Below are positions 37,301 through 46,857 of a stretch of DNA of 64,000 bases, in pieces. Origin of the DNA: Ottelia alismoides (Eukaryota > Streptophyta > Magnoliopsida > Alismatales > Hydrocharitaceae). Under the pieces are notes generated by a model that did no database searches, was not told the origin of the DNA, and saw only the letters and a list, made by a program, of their open reading frames with translations. The stretch lies in assembly GCA_037367405.1 (NCBI GenBank), contig JAZKJV010009632.1, positions 62,001 through 126,000 on the forward strand, in the 5' to 3' direction. The position numbers and the translations under genes are program-made. Positions within the stretch are counted from its first letter, which is position 1, and every line of letters starts with the position of its first letter.

Positions 37301-37906
37301 TTTATTCACTGTTTTCTTTATTTAGCTCTTTAAAAACACCAAAAACATTTTAAAAATTACCCAAAAATCACAAAAACAGTAAAAAATCCTAAAAATATCA
37401 AAAACATTTCATTTCTGATTTTTTGGTTATTTTTGCATATTTTTATAAATACTTTAGCTTGTCTTTTATTACATTGTTCTTATTTTCTAATATTGAAAAA
37501 GAAAATAAAAAATATATATATAATCTAAAAAGAAAATATAAAATTAGAAATTATAAAATCAAAATACAAAAATACAAAATTAAAAATTAAATAAAAATAT
37601 AGAATTAAAAATCCACAAAAAAAATAGCATAAGTAGACACTTGATCACATACACACACATTTTGAGCATTTTTGCCCCGATCTAGCCTTTCTGCTCCCTG
37701 TGTTCGACCTCTACACATACTTGCACTATACACATCTTTGTTGTAGAGTTATAATAAATTTTAACTCCGCACATTTACTTTCATTGCTTGATATATTTGT
37801 CGTGGGTAAATTGTTGACTAATTCGGGTTTCGTGAGCGGTCGCTCAGCGACACTGTAGTCCCGCCTTGTGTGGACTATTTTGACCCTCGCAAAATCCGAG
37901 TTTTCA
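34346..37906 (+). repeat. 3' LTR of the long-LTR element
   Basis: It starts TGATGAATCC and ends ttttca before GGGTC, the target duplication shared with 24792-24796. It is colinear with the 5' LTR to about position 37808, after which the last 100 bp differ strongly. The G-box palindrome is at 35505-35530 and the W-box pair at 35537-35554. Confidence 0.9.
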
Positions 37907-37911
37907 GGGTC

Positions 37912-38441
37912 ATACCGAAGTCTTCGCACGACTTGGAGAATTTTTCTATGATGCACATGACCTGAAACTTCTCTGTAAGTTTCATTTCGGTATCCTCTAA
38001 ACCATGGAGCATGAGTAAAAATTCATGTGCCTATTCAGAAACTTACTTTCCTTCGGTAATGGAAAACTTAAAAAACTTGGCCACGGAGTATTTCTCAATA
38101 CCGAGGTCTTTGGTATTATACTTCCGATCCATGTCTTCCCATATCCCCTTCGCAGTCTGCGTGAACGAACAGTATACGTCAAACAACGTGTTGGACAGAG
38201 CCAACAAGATGCAACCATGATATATCCGGTCGCGTTCCTTCCACGCAGATTGCGCCTTCTGGCTATCGAGTGAGGGATTTTCTTTTTTCACCGTAGGACA
38301 GTCGGTTTCAAGCATCGAGATTAATCCAATGGTGGTTAACCAGATCTTCATGCGTTGTTGCCAACGCTTAAAGTTTTGTTCACCAAACTTTTAAGGTATA
38401 CCCGTCATATCAACCCTCGATTTGAACATGGTTTCCGACAT
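37912..38441 (-). pseudogene. copia 1 gag, N-terminal part
   Basis: The start codon is at 38441-38439 (MSETMFKSRVDMTGIP). A TAA directly follows that phrase, and the frame then continues FGEQNFKRWQQRMKIWL and on through SAWKERDRIYHGCILLAL and KGIWEDMDRKY, the typical copia Gag (UBN2-type) pattern. The premature stop kills the frame. The nested element interrupts the gene at 37912. Confidence 0.8.
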
Positions 38442-38454
38442 TATTTTATAATAA

Positions 38455-38477
38455 GTTCCCGAAATCCTCTCTAAGAT
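38455..38477 (-). other. atypical primer-binding region of copia 1, complementary to its own LTR
   Basis: Read on the minus strand, the 5' LTR end ACAACA is followed by at and then CTTAGAGAGGATTTCG (38475-38460). This is not the tRNA-iMet type (TGGTATCAGAGC) nor any TGG-starting site. The complement of its first 15 bases is found in the same element's 5' LTR (plus-strand copy cttagagaggatttc at 38749-38763), and of all 16 in the 3' LTR near 20050. The element RNA could therefore pair with itself at the priming position. Confidence 0.6.
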
Positions 38478-39514
38478 TGTTGTAAACAGGATCAAACATG
38501 CATATAATAAACAGTAAATATTCGGATCCAAATGAACGGAAATAAACGTATTACAGATTAATATCATTAACGACATATATTCCCAATCCATTATCCGATT
38601 ACGAAATGCAAGTAGGAACCGATTAACCATACAGAAACAAACAATCGGACGAGATCCAGAAAAGGGTAAGCAATAAATCAATTACGGCAAACAATAGATA
38701 AGAAAAATTAGATCAGAGATCACCGAAGCGTCCATGAAATGGACTATCCTTAGAGAGGATTTCACCCCCACAATACCGGTGCGTAGGTTACTGACGATCC
38801 GCTCCCAGGATACGACGGTTCACGGTCGTCGTCCACGCACACCGATGAGACCGTCCTCGAAAACACCTCCGAGAACTTGCAGTAGAGAAGAAACAAAGTC
38901 GCAGTCATGAGAGAGAGAGAGACAAGAGGGATGGCGAGTGGAGTTTTCTTGCAAGTGAAGAAAAGCGGCGTCGGGTGAAGGGTATAAAAAAAGGAGCTCG
39001 CGTGCCCTAGCGCACGATCTCTTCGATTTCCGAAAATATCCCACAACCGGCGTGTCCTTTCGAATTCCAAAACCGCGGCTAAGTCGAGCCGTTTGGATCA
39101 AGTTCGATTCCCAATGTGATCGAATAAAATTAATCCGTCTGATTAATTTAATTGAACATCCAAATGAAACCCGCAACAAAATTATCGAGATCCGAATTGA
39201 CTCTCCCGAGCCGGAGCCGGAACCGGAGCCGGTGCCGGTGCCGGAGACGGGGCGGAGCGCGCACGTGTGTGTGGTCCTCCATTCCTTCTCTCTACTATTT
39301 CTACAAGAGCTTGGGGACTCATATATAAGTCTATCAAAAGTTTAGATCTCTAAGGTATGGTACTAAACTTCCACCCAAACTCAACCATGTTTCAAATTTG
39401 GGAATTCCCAACTTTTCCTCCAAACCATTTGGTTTCCCAATTGAAACCAAATTAATGCCAATTGTAATTAATAGGTTTTCCAATTAAAACCTAAATATAA
39501 TTTTTAATACAACA
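38478..39514 (-). repeat. 5' LTR of copia 1
   Basis: It is a complete 1037-bp LTR, TGTTGTA to TACAACA on the plus strand. A TATA-like element can be placed on the minus strand around 38980-38990 (tttttttatacc). Short ORFs inside it are LTR sequence. Confidence 0.9.
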
Positions 39515-40240
39515 TGCAGTTGGGGCGTCTCGCAGGCGACGCGGGTTCCTCCAGAAGAAGAAGCTGCTCAGCGGAGCAGCGGAGGTGTTCACGCGCTGGA
39601 CGTCGGCAGGGAGAATGGGGCAGGGGCGGAGGGCTTGGGGCAGAGGGATTCCAGTGAATATTCGTGGGATGTTATTCCCTCCACTGGAAGGTGAGGTGAC
39701 GTCGTGCATGGGAAGACAAGATCGAGAGAGAGCGGATGGTAGAGTCCCTTTGGATTATTATATTCAAAGGAATCTCTTTTTTATTCACGAGGGGAGAAGT
39801 ATCACCGAGGTTCACGTGGGGCTCGGGGCGGAGGGTTGACGGGAGCGACGAGGGCTGGGCGGAGGGATGACCAGCGGACGGAGGGTTGACGGGAGGGACG
39901 AGGGCTGGCCGGAGGAACGATCGGAGGACGCATGGTTTACCGGAGGACAGAGGGAGAGGGTTGAGCAATGGGAGGAGGGCTATGGTCAAGGGAGATGAGG
40001 AGGAGGAAGAGGAGGAATGTCATTGAATGTAAATTTGATAAACAAAATGGGTATAATATAAAAGAACATAACGAAATTTGATTTGTTTTAACGGATAAAT
40101 GGATGAGGGTTAACCACATGATCTGTAGGGTAATGATTAACAAGTTTACGGGGTCGAGGAGGGAATTAGATTGTTTCAAAGGTTGTGAAGGTAATTGGCC
40201 AAGATTACAGAGTCTGCGTGGTAAAAATCCCTTTCAACAC

Positions 40241-41315
40241 TCATCTCTACCATTCTCTAGTACTAATCATCCAATGGCTCACATCAAGCTCACAGCCTTT
40301 GGATCAAAATCCATCCAAGGGTCATGGATCATTATACTTTCCCCCGGAAAAGTACCACTTCCCAATGAAATGGGAGTACAAACATATGCCCGAACCCTTT
40401 CTCGCACTCCCCATGACGGACTCCTCAATGACTCTTCCCTTTCCTCCCTTCTGCGGCACGAGTACAACCGACCTCCATTCCTCCCAAGAGTCCCCATCTA
40501 TTGCGTCGACAATCTGCGGCAAGTAACTCAGCCGGCGTTTATCCCACTCGTCCGCATCATTCCTGCCCCGTGTGGTTCCCGATCCCGATGATGCAACTGC
40601 AGACATATTTTTCGATGATTTAGGAACCACTTACGTTGATAGATAAATTACAGACGATGTTTAAGGTTTACATCAACGCTTAACCAATCATTGCCGATAC
40701 TTATAACTGTTGCATATAATTTTTCGTTGAGTTTGGATCAATGTTTTTGAACCAAACCAAGCAACGAATCGGAAACTTTACCGAAATAATCGGATCGAGT
40801 TGAACCATATAATCAAATCAGTTCAACCGGATGATGACGTTGTCATTATTTAAAATCGAATTAAATCGGACCGATGAGACTGTATTTATTAGAATATACA
40901 ATTTGATTAGAGTACCTTACCTACTTTCTTAGGAAGAGCGCCAATTTTATGTCAATTATTGGAGTTTTGCAGATCTTCCACATATCTTCTTCCAACAATC
41001 TCCACTAAAGATTCATCTCAGATAAATGTTCCTTACTTCTTTTAGCCATACACTCAGTCGAATGTATTACTTTGGATAAACATAGATCTACGAAACGATG
41101 TACTATTTTCTCTTATATTTAACAATTCAATAGAAGTAATCATCAATCTACTTTCTCCGTGGAAAGGTATAGTTCATACTTGTGATGTTATTGTGCAAAT
41201 CTTCTTCTTCATCTTAAAGACCACTGGTTACATATGCATATAAAATATGCTAATAATATAACATTCTTTTATATATCGGGTAAGGTATTTAAACCAACAC
41301 ATAGGTTAACCGTGC
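40241..41315. other. unassigned DNA right of the Mutator-like element
   Basis: Overlapping ORFs (40185-40526 plus, 40103-40591 plus, 40322-40630 minus) begin inside or near the transposon end and show no domain I can name. The GC content up to about 40600 suggests an old exon. The rest is AT-rich. A short tract near 40745-40870 contains gaaccgg/ggaccga words like those of the hAT-like repeats. Confidence 0.35.
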
Positions 41316-41733
41316 ACCCTCAATGGTCTGAGCTCTCTAAACATCGTAGTGGTCCGACAAAAGCAGCTCCTTAGACCCATGGAACTGCCCGCGGCCACCG
41401 AGGGATTCCTCCAGCCGGTAATACCAGCGCACACGCACCTTCACATTGTTCTAGTGGTCAGCCTCGATCTTCTCCACAACCACAAGCGCAACGTACGGGA
41501 GCTTAGAGGTAGGTGTATACCTTTCGTTTGGTTGCAGGGTTGGGCAGGGTGGGGTACTATTTACATGGCTGGGTGAATAGTAAACTGTGAGGAGGGAGTA
41601 CCCCTGTGAATAGTACCCAACCCAATCCAACCCTACCCAACCCTGCAACCAAACGAACCCTTAACGATCGTGTTGGTGCCCTTAATGGTGCAAGAATCGA
41701 GGTCTTTTTTGCCGTTCTTCGCCTTCGCCTCAT
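41316..41733 (-). pseudogene. EBS: EBS/SHL-type BAH-domain gene fragment, split by a MITE
   Basis: The minus strand encodes the start of an EBS/SHL-like chromatin reader, plant proteins that bind methylated histone H3 through BAH and PHD domains and act in flowering control. Seen are GKKDLDSCTIKGTNTIV at 41665-41710, then, after an inserted [55 protein letters not shown] and TIEG. The start near 41733 has a two-base insertion, a TAG follows IEADH, and another TAG follows DHYDV. About 15 residues expected between the two parts are missing. Homology stops before the rest of the BAH domain and the PHD finger. Confidence 0.8.
41521..41660. mobile_element. 140-bp MITE inside the EBS/SHL fragment
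   Basis: Inverted ends (ctttcgtttggttgcaggg at the left; ccctgcaaccaaacgaaccc at the right) enclose a short interior. Termini of the gtttggtt type and a TTA at the right edge suggest a Tourist-like element; the exact duplication at the left is unclear (tata). Confidence 0.7.
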
Positions 41734-42274
41734 TGACGACTAGGGTCTTGCGATCTCAACGACCGACGCTTAATTTGAATTGGTCTGATGGAATTACAAC
41801 GACCAGAATCGGAGTTAGTTATATCGGAGTTAGCATTAAAAGCTACATTCTTATCAAACTTTTTCTAGGAGATTTGACGTTCAAATTATTTTTATAGAAG
41901 ATTTGACATGCAAATTATTATGTCTAAGGATTGTAAATAGAGCATTGGAGTGGGTCACAAATCAGGAAATAAATGCGAAGCATTCTAAATACGTTATATA
42001 CCTTGACCTTATATTGTATTGTAACGTGAGAAACAAAAAGCGATTGTGGACATAATAATAAAAGGAGCATAAATTTAAACAAAACAATAGTTCGTATCAT
42101 CGTTAAGGATATTTTAAATAACATCGATGTCATTTATCAAAGAAAAATAATAAGTTGCAATAAGTACAATGAAATATATGACAGAATTTGCAATAACAAA
42201 TCTAACCTAAAGTTCAAAAGAAAATGAATTATTTGAATAAGGTTACATAACTGAAGAGAGTAATTTTTAATAAT
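41734..42274. other. unassigned DNA
   Basis: No gene or transposon terminus recognised. Short hydrophobic ORFs only. Confidence 0.4.
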
Positions 42275-42955
42275 ATCTACGAATATGATCCTAGAAGATA
42301 TACATCTGGAAGCTGATCTAAAGACAGAGTATATGTATCACGCAAAGCAAGTAAAGTAAGTGCGTAGTGAAAATTTGGGAAGCTGCATAACTGAGACGAA
42401 TGGTATTTATAGAATACATCATGTAACTGTAAGACATCTAAGTGTAGTAGTCACATTGTAGAAATGGCAGATTTCATGATGGAAAGGTGTCCGTAATTAA
42501 TTCGCGAGGCTTTAAGTATTACACCCAGTGTATACGAAAGAACAAATGATGTATAGGACATTTATAGGCATGACACATGTTCATAATTTGCAAGTATTGA
42601 GACGAATACATAGATAATAATAATTAGAAAATATAGCCATAATATTATGATGAATTAGTTAGTATTGGAAAAGCTGTTTATAACGAAAAAAAGTGATCAG
42701 AAAGAATGAATCTAAATCAGAAATATATAAAACATGCAGACAAAAAAATTACCTTGTTAGTTATGAGGAAGGCCATGTTTCTTAGATTTAAGAACATATA
42801 TGCATCACAAATGTTATCATCACTGCCTCTCTCTAGTAAGAATAACATTACTCAAGAACGTCGAGAAGGCGCAAATTGGTTTTAAAGAAGAAAAAAACTC
42901 CAATATATCTCGCCATTTATACACAGAGCATAATGTTTATTCTCTTCATTATATG
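42275..42955. repeat. segmental duplication block, copy 2
   Basis: It matches 9900-10545 in order and orientation, with an insertion of about 25 bp (ataactgagacgaatgg region) relative to copy 1. The beta-tubulin pseudogene lies downstream in the same relative place as in copy 1. Confidence 0.8.
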
Positions 42956-43147
42956 TCAATTTTTTACCTCACGTAACTCAGCAATTCACATCAATAGATG
43001 GGTAGAAAACCACGACATGCACACATAATTGAAAGAGATGGATATAATGACTCTAAACAATTCTATATCATTTTCCAACATACACATATGTATACACGTG
43101 TGTATATACATATGTATATATACATATATACACACACAAAGAATTAA

Positions 43148-43529
43148 GGGTGTGTTTGGTACGCGGGTTAGGGCAAGTTAAACTGGTAGCCGTTTTTGTG
43201 TTTTGGTATTTGGATAGAGGGTTAAACTTGAGGTGAGTTTGAAGTGTGTTTGTTGTGATATGATTGTATTGAAGTTTGAAAAAGTGAGTAGTTATTGTGA
43301 TGTGATTGTATTGAAGTTTGAAAAAGTGAGAAGAAGTTAAGTAGTTTATAATTTTTATATGATATGATGGTATAATATATTATTTTTTAATGGAATTGAT
43401 GATGGAGAAATGATTTATTTAATCTATTAAAAAAGATAAAAAGTAGGACCCACATAAGAAAGAGAAATGGGGGGGTTAAGGTGGGTAAACTCCCCAAAGG
43501 GGAGTTTAACCCATGAACCGAACGAGGCC
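43148..43529. mobile_element. Tourist-like MITE nested at the edge of a Mutator MITE
   Basis: The element is 382 bp between TAA trinucleotides (43145-43147 and 43530-43532), with termini gggtgtgtttggt and the complement of aaccgaacgaggcc. It is closely related to 12607-12994. The left TAA is the last three bases of the 9-bp duplication belonging to the adjacent Mutator MITE, so this element landed exactly on that junction. Confidence 0.85.
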
Positions 43530-43532
43530 TAA

Positions 43533-43769
43533 GGGATTTTTACCTGGCAGACCCTATAAACGTCGCCAATTACCTCTACACTTTTGCATAACGTAATTAC
43601 CCCATCGACCTTGTAAATTACCCCAAGAACCCTCACAGGCTTCAAACTTAATCGGAAGGTTCATGGGGTAAGAGTTGGCAGATTTATGAGGTCGAGGGGA
43701 GAATTAGGTTGTTTCAAAAGTCGTGGAGGTAATTAGCAAAGTTTATAGGGTTTGCCGGGTAAAAATCCC
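43533..43769. mobile_element. Mutator-like MITE, 237 bp
   Basis: The termini gggatttttacctggcaga and tttgccgggtaaaaatccc are inverted. AAGAATTAA at 43770-43778 equals AAGAATTAA at 43139-43147, the 9-bp target duplication, now separated on the left by the Tourist MITE. The termini match the split element at 19353-40231, so both belong to one family. Confidence 0.85.
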
Positions 43770-43778
43770 AAGAATTAA

Positions 43779-44449
43779 TGGAAGTGCATTTATGTAATGG
43801 TAATAGAAGGACAAAAATGGTAATTATAAAAAAATTTAATGTGTGGTATGTAAAATAGAAAATCGTGGGGTGCGTGCGCAAACGTTCATGCAAATTTATA
43901 AATCACGTAATGATCCATCTGATTTTCTCAATAGCATACTTGTTCGCTAATAAAAAATACTCGAGGGTTCAGTCAGTAAATGGTCCCAACATGCGTGCGT
44001 ATCAGTTATCACATGATGTTGGCATAAGCTTGAACCACTTTGATTAAGCGATCGATTCTGATCTGACGGCCTATGTTGCGTCCACGTGGCTTGTTGATAA
44101 GCGATGGATACAGTCTAATGTTCTGATCGAACGGCTTTGATATAACGTGATCCAACGGTTCTTGATGCTTCTCTTAATGAATATCGAGCGGCTGTGAGTA
44201 AATCTGGATGCGTGCCTTGTTCATCCCCAAATCATCAGTGGTTCTTCATCTCCAGGCGGCTGTTCGATTGAATGATCTTGATAGTTCTCCATTCCAGCAT
44301 GCGAGTATCATCAAGTTGTCGACCTCCAGATGATGTTTGTTCTTTAATCTCTGGTGGACGTTGAATCTTGGATATTATCTCGAAACAGTTTATAATCTTC
44401 GATGAAGACACCTTCCAATCACTCTACTTCAGGTTCAGGGAGCAGCAAT
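43779..44449. other. unassigned DNA
   Basis: No gene recognised. The region contains several gatc..acgg words (tgatccaacgg, gatcgaacgg), which often occur near plant transposon insertions but are not diagnostic. Confidence 0.35.
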
Positions 44450-45780
44450 TCACATCTCCTGAACATCTTCCTCCTCCTCGTTTTCCAGGTCGCCGTCATC
44501 GTCGGCAGTGGCGTCCTGGTACTGCTGGTACTCGGAGACGAGGTCGTTCATGTTGCTCTCCGCCTCAGTGAATTCCATCTCGTCCATTCCCTCGCCCGTG
44601 TACCAGTGCAAGAACGCCTTCCTCCTGAACATAGCGGTGAACTGCTCGTTGACCCTGCGGAATGTCTCCTGGATGGATGGCGAACTCCCCACGAACGTCG
44701 ATGCCATGGACAGCCCGCGAGGCGGTATGTCGCACACGCTGGACTTCACGTTGTTCGGGATCCACTCGACGAAGTAGGAGGAGTTCCTGTTCTGCACATT
44801 GATCATCTGCTCGTCCACATCTTTGGTGCTCGTCTTGCCACGGAACATGGCGGACGCGGTGTAACACCCATACCCCAAACATAGTGCTACATCTAAAACT
44901 CACGAAGTGTGAGTGTGATTTAGAAGTGGTGGGGATTACTACTTGACAACTTAAGCTTAAGCATTTTGGGTGGTTGTCAATAGATCCATTTGGCTCCGTA
45001 CCCAATAAGTTGTCAGGGTCAGTTTTCCTCGATAACGGACCGGGGACCTAAGCCCGGGACGTTACACGCGGTGAGGTAGCGACCGTGATGGGGGTCGGCC
45101 GCGCACATCATGTTCTTGGCATCCCACATCTGCTGTGTGAGCTCGGGGACGGTCAGCGCACAGGTGTGCTGCGATCCGAGGGAGGTGAGGGGGGTGAATC
45201 CGACCATGAAGAAGTGCAGCCTGGGGAAGGGGATCAGGTTCACCGCGAGCTTGCGGAGATCGGAATTGAGCTGACCGGGGAACCTCAGGCGGCACGTCAT
45301 TCCACTCATGGTTGCAGAGATCAAGCGGTTCAAGTCGCCAATTGAAACAGGATTAAAATTCACAGTAAAGTCAATGCTAGTAGATCCATATATCTCAATT
45401 GCACAGTTGTGGTAAGAGCAATGGATCTGATCACAATAACGATGGAGCTACCAATTTTCTTTAATGTCACAAAAGAGGCACATCCGGATCTGAAACTGAG
45501 GTAACATATTGCAAATGAGAAAGATTTAAATGATAGAAGTTCATGAATCTCACAGCTGGGTGTGGCCAACTTGAGAGTTCGGAAGCAGATATCATAAAGC
45601 GCCTCGTTATGCACTCGTCCGCATTCTCGACGAGTTGGTGAAGGTCAGCATCACCCGTTCGAGCTGCAGATCGGGGTTGCCCGTGGGATCGATGCTGTGC
45701 TCGTCACACACCACCTCCCAGAACTTGGATCCGATCTGGTTGCCGCATTGGCCTCCCTGGATGTGAAGGATCTCCCTCAT
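44450..45780 (-). pseudogene. TUBB: beta-tubulin pseudogene (copy 2), with one intron and inserted LTR
   Basis: The natural start is at 45780-45778 and reads [20 protein letters not shown], the conserved N-terminus with the first GTP-binding loop. After LQLERV the sequence jumps to pieces of the middle (MLTF, then [10 protein letters not shown] in another frame). A further small deletion precedes NEALYDICFRTLKLATPS. An intron of 212 nt follows: donor GT at 45553-45552; its acceptor, expected AG, reads AA at 45343-45342. The last exon is long and well preserved ([13 protein letters not shown] through [27 protein letters not shown] and [12 protein letters not shown]), ending at TGA 44452-44450. 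A 207-bp LTR interrupts it. With its intron retained, it arose by DNA duplication and not retroposition. Confidence 0.92.
44860..45066. mobile_element. 207-bp solo LTR inside the tubulin pseudogene
   Basis: It starts TGTAACACCC and ends GGGACGTTACA, so TGTAAC and GTTACA are inverted. CGCGG flanks it on both sides (44855-44859 and 45067-45071). TG...CA termini with a 5-bp duplication identify an LTR, and the size suits a small (TRIM-like) element or a short-LTR Ty3 family. Tubulin copy 1 has the empty site. Confidence 0.85.
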
Positions 45781-46660
45781 CTTCTTCACTTGTTCATATA
45801 GTAACAGAAAACGGTCATATATTTAGAAAGGAAATCTAGTGAGAACAACTGGAGGATTGAGAGCCATCGGATCCAGGAACCGGACGGCAGGGGGAGGCGG
45901 AGCTAACTTGTGTTGTGACGGGGCTTGGAGAGTGTGAGGTGCGTCAGAGATGAGATATGGGGGAAGGGAGTGAATTGTCTGCTATACCGAGGTTGCAGCA
46001 GACTCTGTTGCACCATTTAAGGCCGCTTAATCACGATCGAGCGGTTACCTCGTTACAGGCTACAGCAGACTATCCGCGCTAGTGGGGAAAGTCCGTTTTA
46101 TAGTTTGGCGGGTAAAATAGTGGGATGGACACCGCCGGATGTGGATCCGACGGTTCGTAGAAATGGAAAAGGCGCCGCATCTAACAAATCCAAATCAAAC
46201 ATAGGCGGGTATTTCAGAAAAGAACCTGAAGTATAATTATAAATTTCAATGTCCTACTCGAACTATAAACGGAAATAAATGCGATATCGGACTTTTCTGT
46301 AAATATAAAAAGCACGATAATATGGAATCCGGTGGATGACATGGCGGTCCATCCCATCGATGAAATTGTGAAATTATTTGGTTTTTTCGTTGTCTCTAAA
46401 TGAAATCGAAATAGAGATTTAAAACTTTGATTACAAGTGATTGGCATTACTACTTGAGTTTAGTACTTAGTGATAATGATTAATGGATTGCACTGAGCGC
46501 AAACCAAAGACGATACCGTAATGGGATTAATTAGACGCTTACTATCGTCTGTTAAATTAATCCATTGGTGATGTTGAGTATTGATATAGAATCAATGGAT
46601 TTTTGCGTATAAAGTTTATGATTGTTCAACGTGAGATACATGCTGAGAGTAGTGTGTAAC
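45781..46660. other. unassigned DNA upstream of the tubulin pseudogene
   Basis: This would be the 5' flank of the tubulin copy. No clear TATA box at a convincing distance. A phrase containing cagcagact occurs twice near 45996 and 46065. No ORF with a known domain (46214-46447 minus is unrecognised). Confidence 0.35.
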
Positions 46661-46857
46661 TGTGCCAATGATAAGGGCATATATGCAATTATGGCAATGT
46701 TAAGGGTATATATGCAATTACGGTAATATTACATGTATATGCACAATTGTGACAATGTTAGGGACATATTTGTAATTATGATAATGTCAAAGGAAAATGT
46801 GCAAATATGGCAAAATTTCAAGGGCATATATGAAAGTGTGGAATGCAATGCACAAAT
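46661..46857. repeat. 29-bp tandem array
   Basis: Units at 46661, 46690, 46719, 46748 and 46777 are each exactly 29 bp, a sixth (46806-46836) is 31 bp, and a partial seventh follows. The consensus is about tatggcaatgttaagggcat followed by atatgcaat. Units differ by several substitutions, but spacing is strictly kept. Confidence 0.9.

Larger units (their letters stand above)
24797..37906 (+). mobile_element. long-LTR non-autonomous retrotransposon (Tat/Athila-like, LARD-like)
   Basis: The element is 13110 bp with 5-bp duplications GGGTC (24792-24796 and 37907-37911). LTRs of about 3.55 kb start TGATGAATCC and end in CA. The primer-binding site follows the 5' LTR and a purine tract precedes the 3' LTR, setting the plus orientation. 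The 6.0-kb interior holds one ORF with a retropepsin domain. I find no reverse transcriptase, RNase H or integrase in any frame, so movement would need enzymes from a partner. Protease type and primer site point to the Tat/Athila branch of Ty3-type elements. A related solo LTR lies at 55873-59672. Confidence 0.9.
19772..39514 (-). mobile_element. Ty1/copia retrotransposon 1, split by a nested long-LTR element
   Basis: The element begins TGTTGTA at 19772 and ends TACAACA at 39514, flanked by TGCAG on both sides (19767-19771, 39515-39519). LTRs lie at 19772-20785 (3') and 38478-39514 (5'). Gag and pol read on the minus strand. A 13.1-kb element occupies 24797-37906 within gag; without it the copia element is about 6.6 kb, normal for the superfamily. 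In-frame stops and altered catalytic residues show it is no longer autonomous. The two LTRs look only a few percent different by eye. Confidence 0.93.
19353..40231. mobile_element. Mutator-like element split by a copia insertion
   Basis: The left terminus starts gggatttttacccggcagac at 19353, and the right terminus ending at 40231 is its near-complement (ctgcgtggtaaaaatccc). Inverted repeats extend about 90 bp. The flanks TTTCAACAA (19344-19352) and TTTCAACAC (40232-40240) form a 9-bp duplication with one mismatch, the size expected for Mutator-like elements. Subtracting the copia insertion leaves about 1.13 kb. The interior is G-rich with repeated ggcggagggct and ggagggttgacgggag words, and no transposase is visible. 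The MITE at 43533-43769 has the same termini. Confidence 0.8.

Noticed and set aside
40103..40630. Possible small gene with overlapping ORFs on both strands
   Set aside because: The plus-strand starts lie in the end of the Mutator-like element, frames overlap on both strands and no motif is recognisable. I left it as unassigned DNA.
46661..46857. CRISPR-like array
   Set aside because: Repeats are directly adjacent without unique spacers, and the DNA is plant nuclear.
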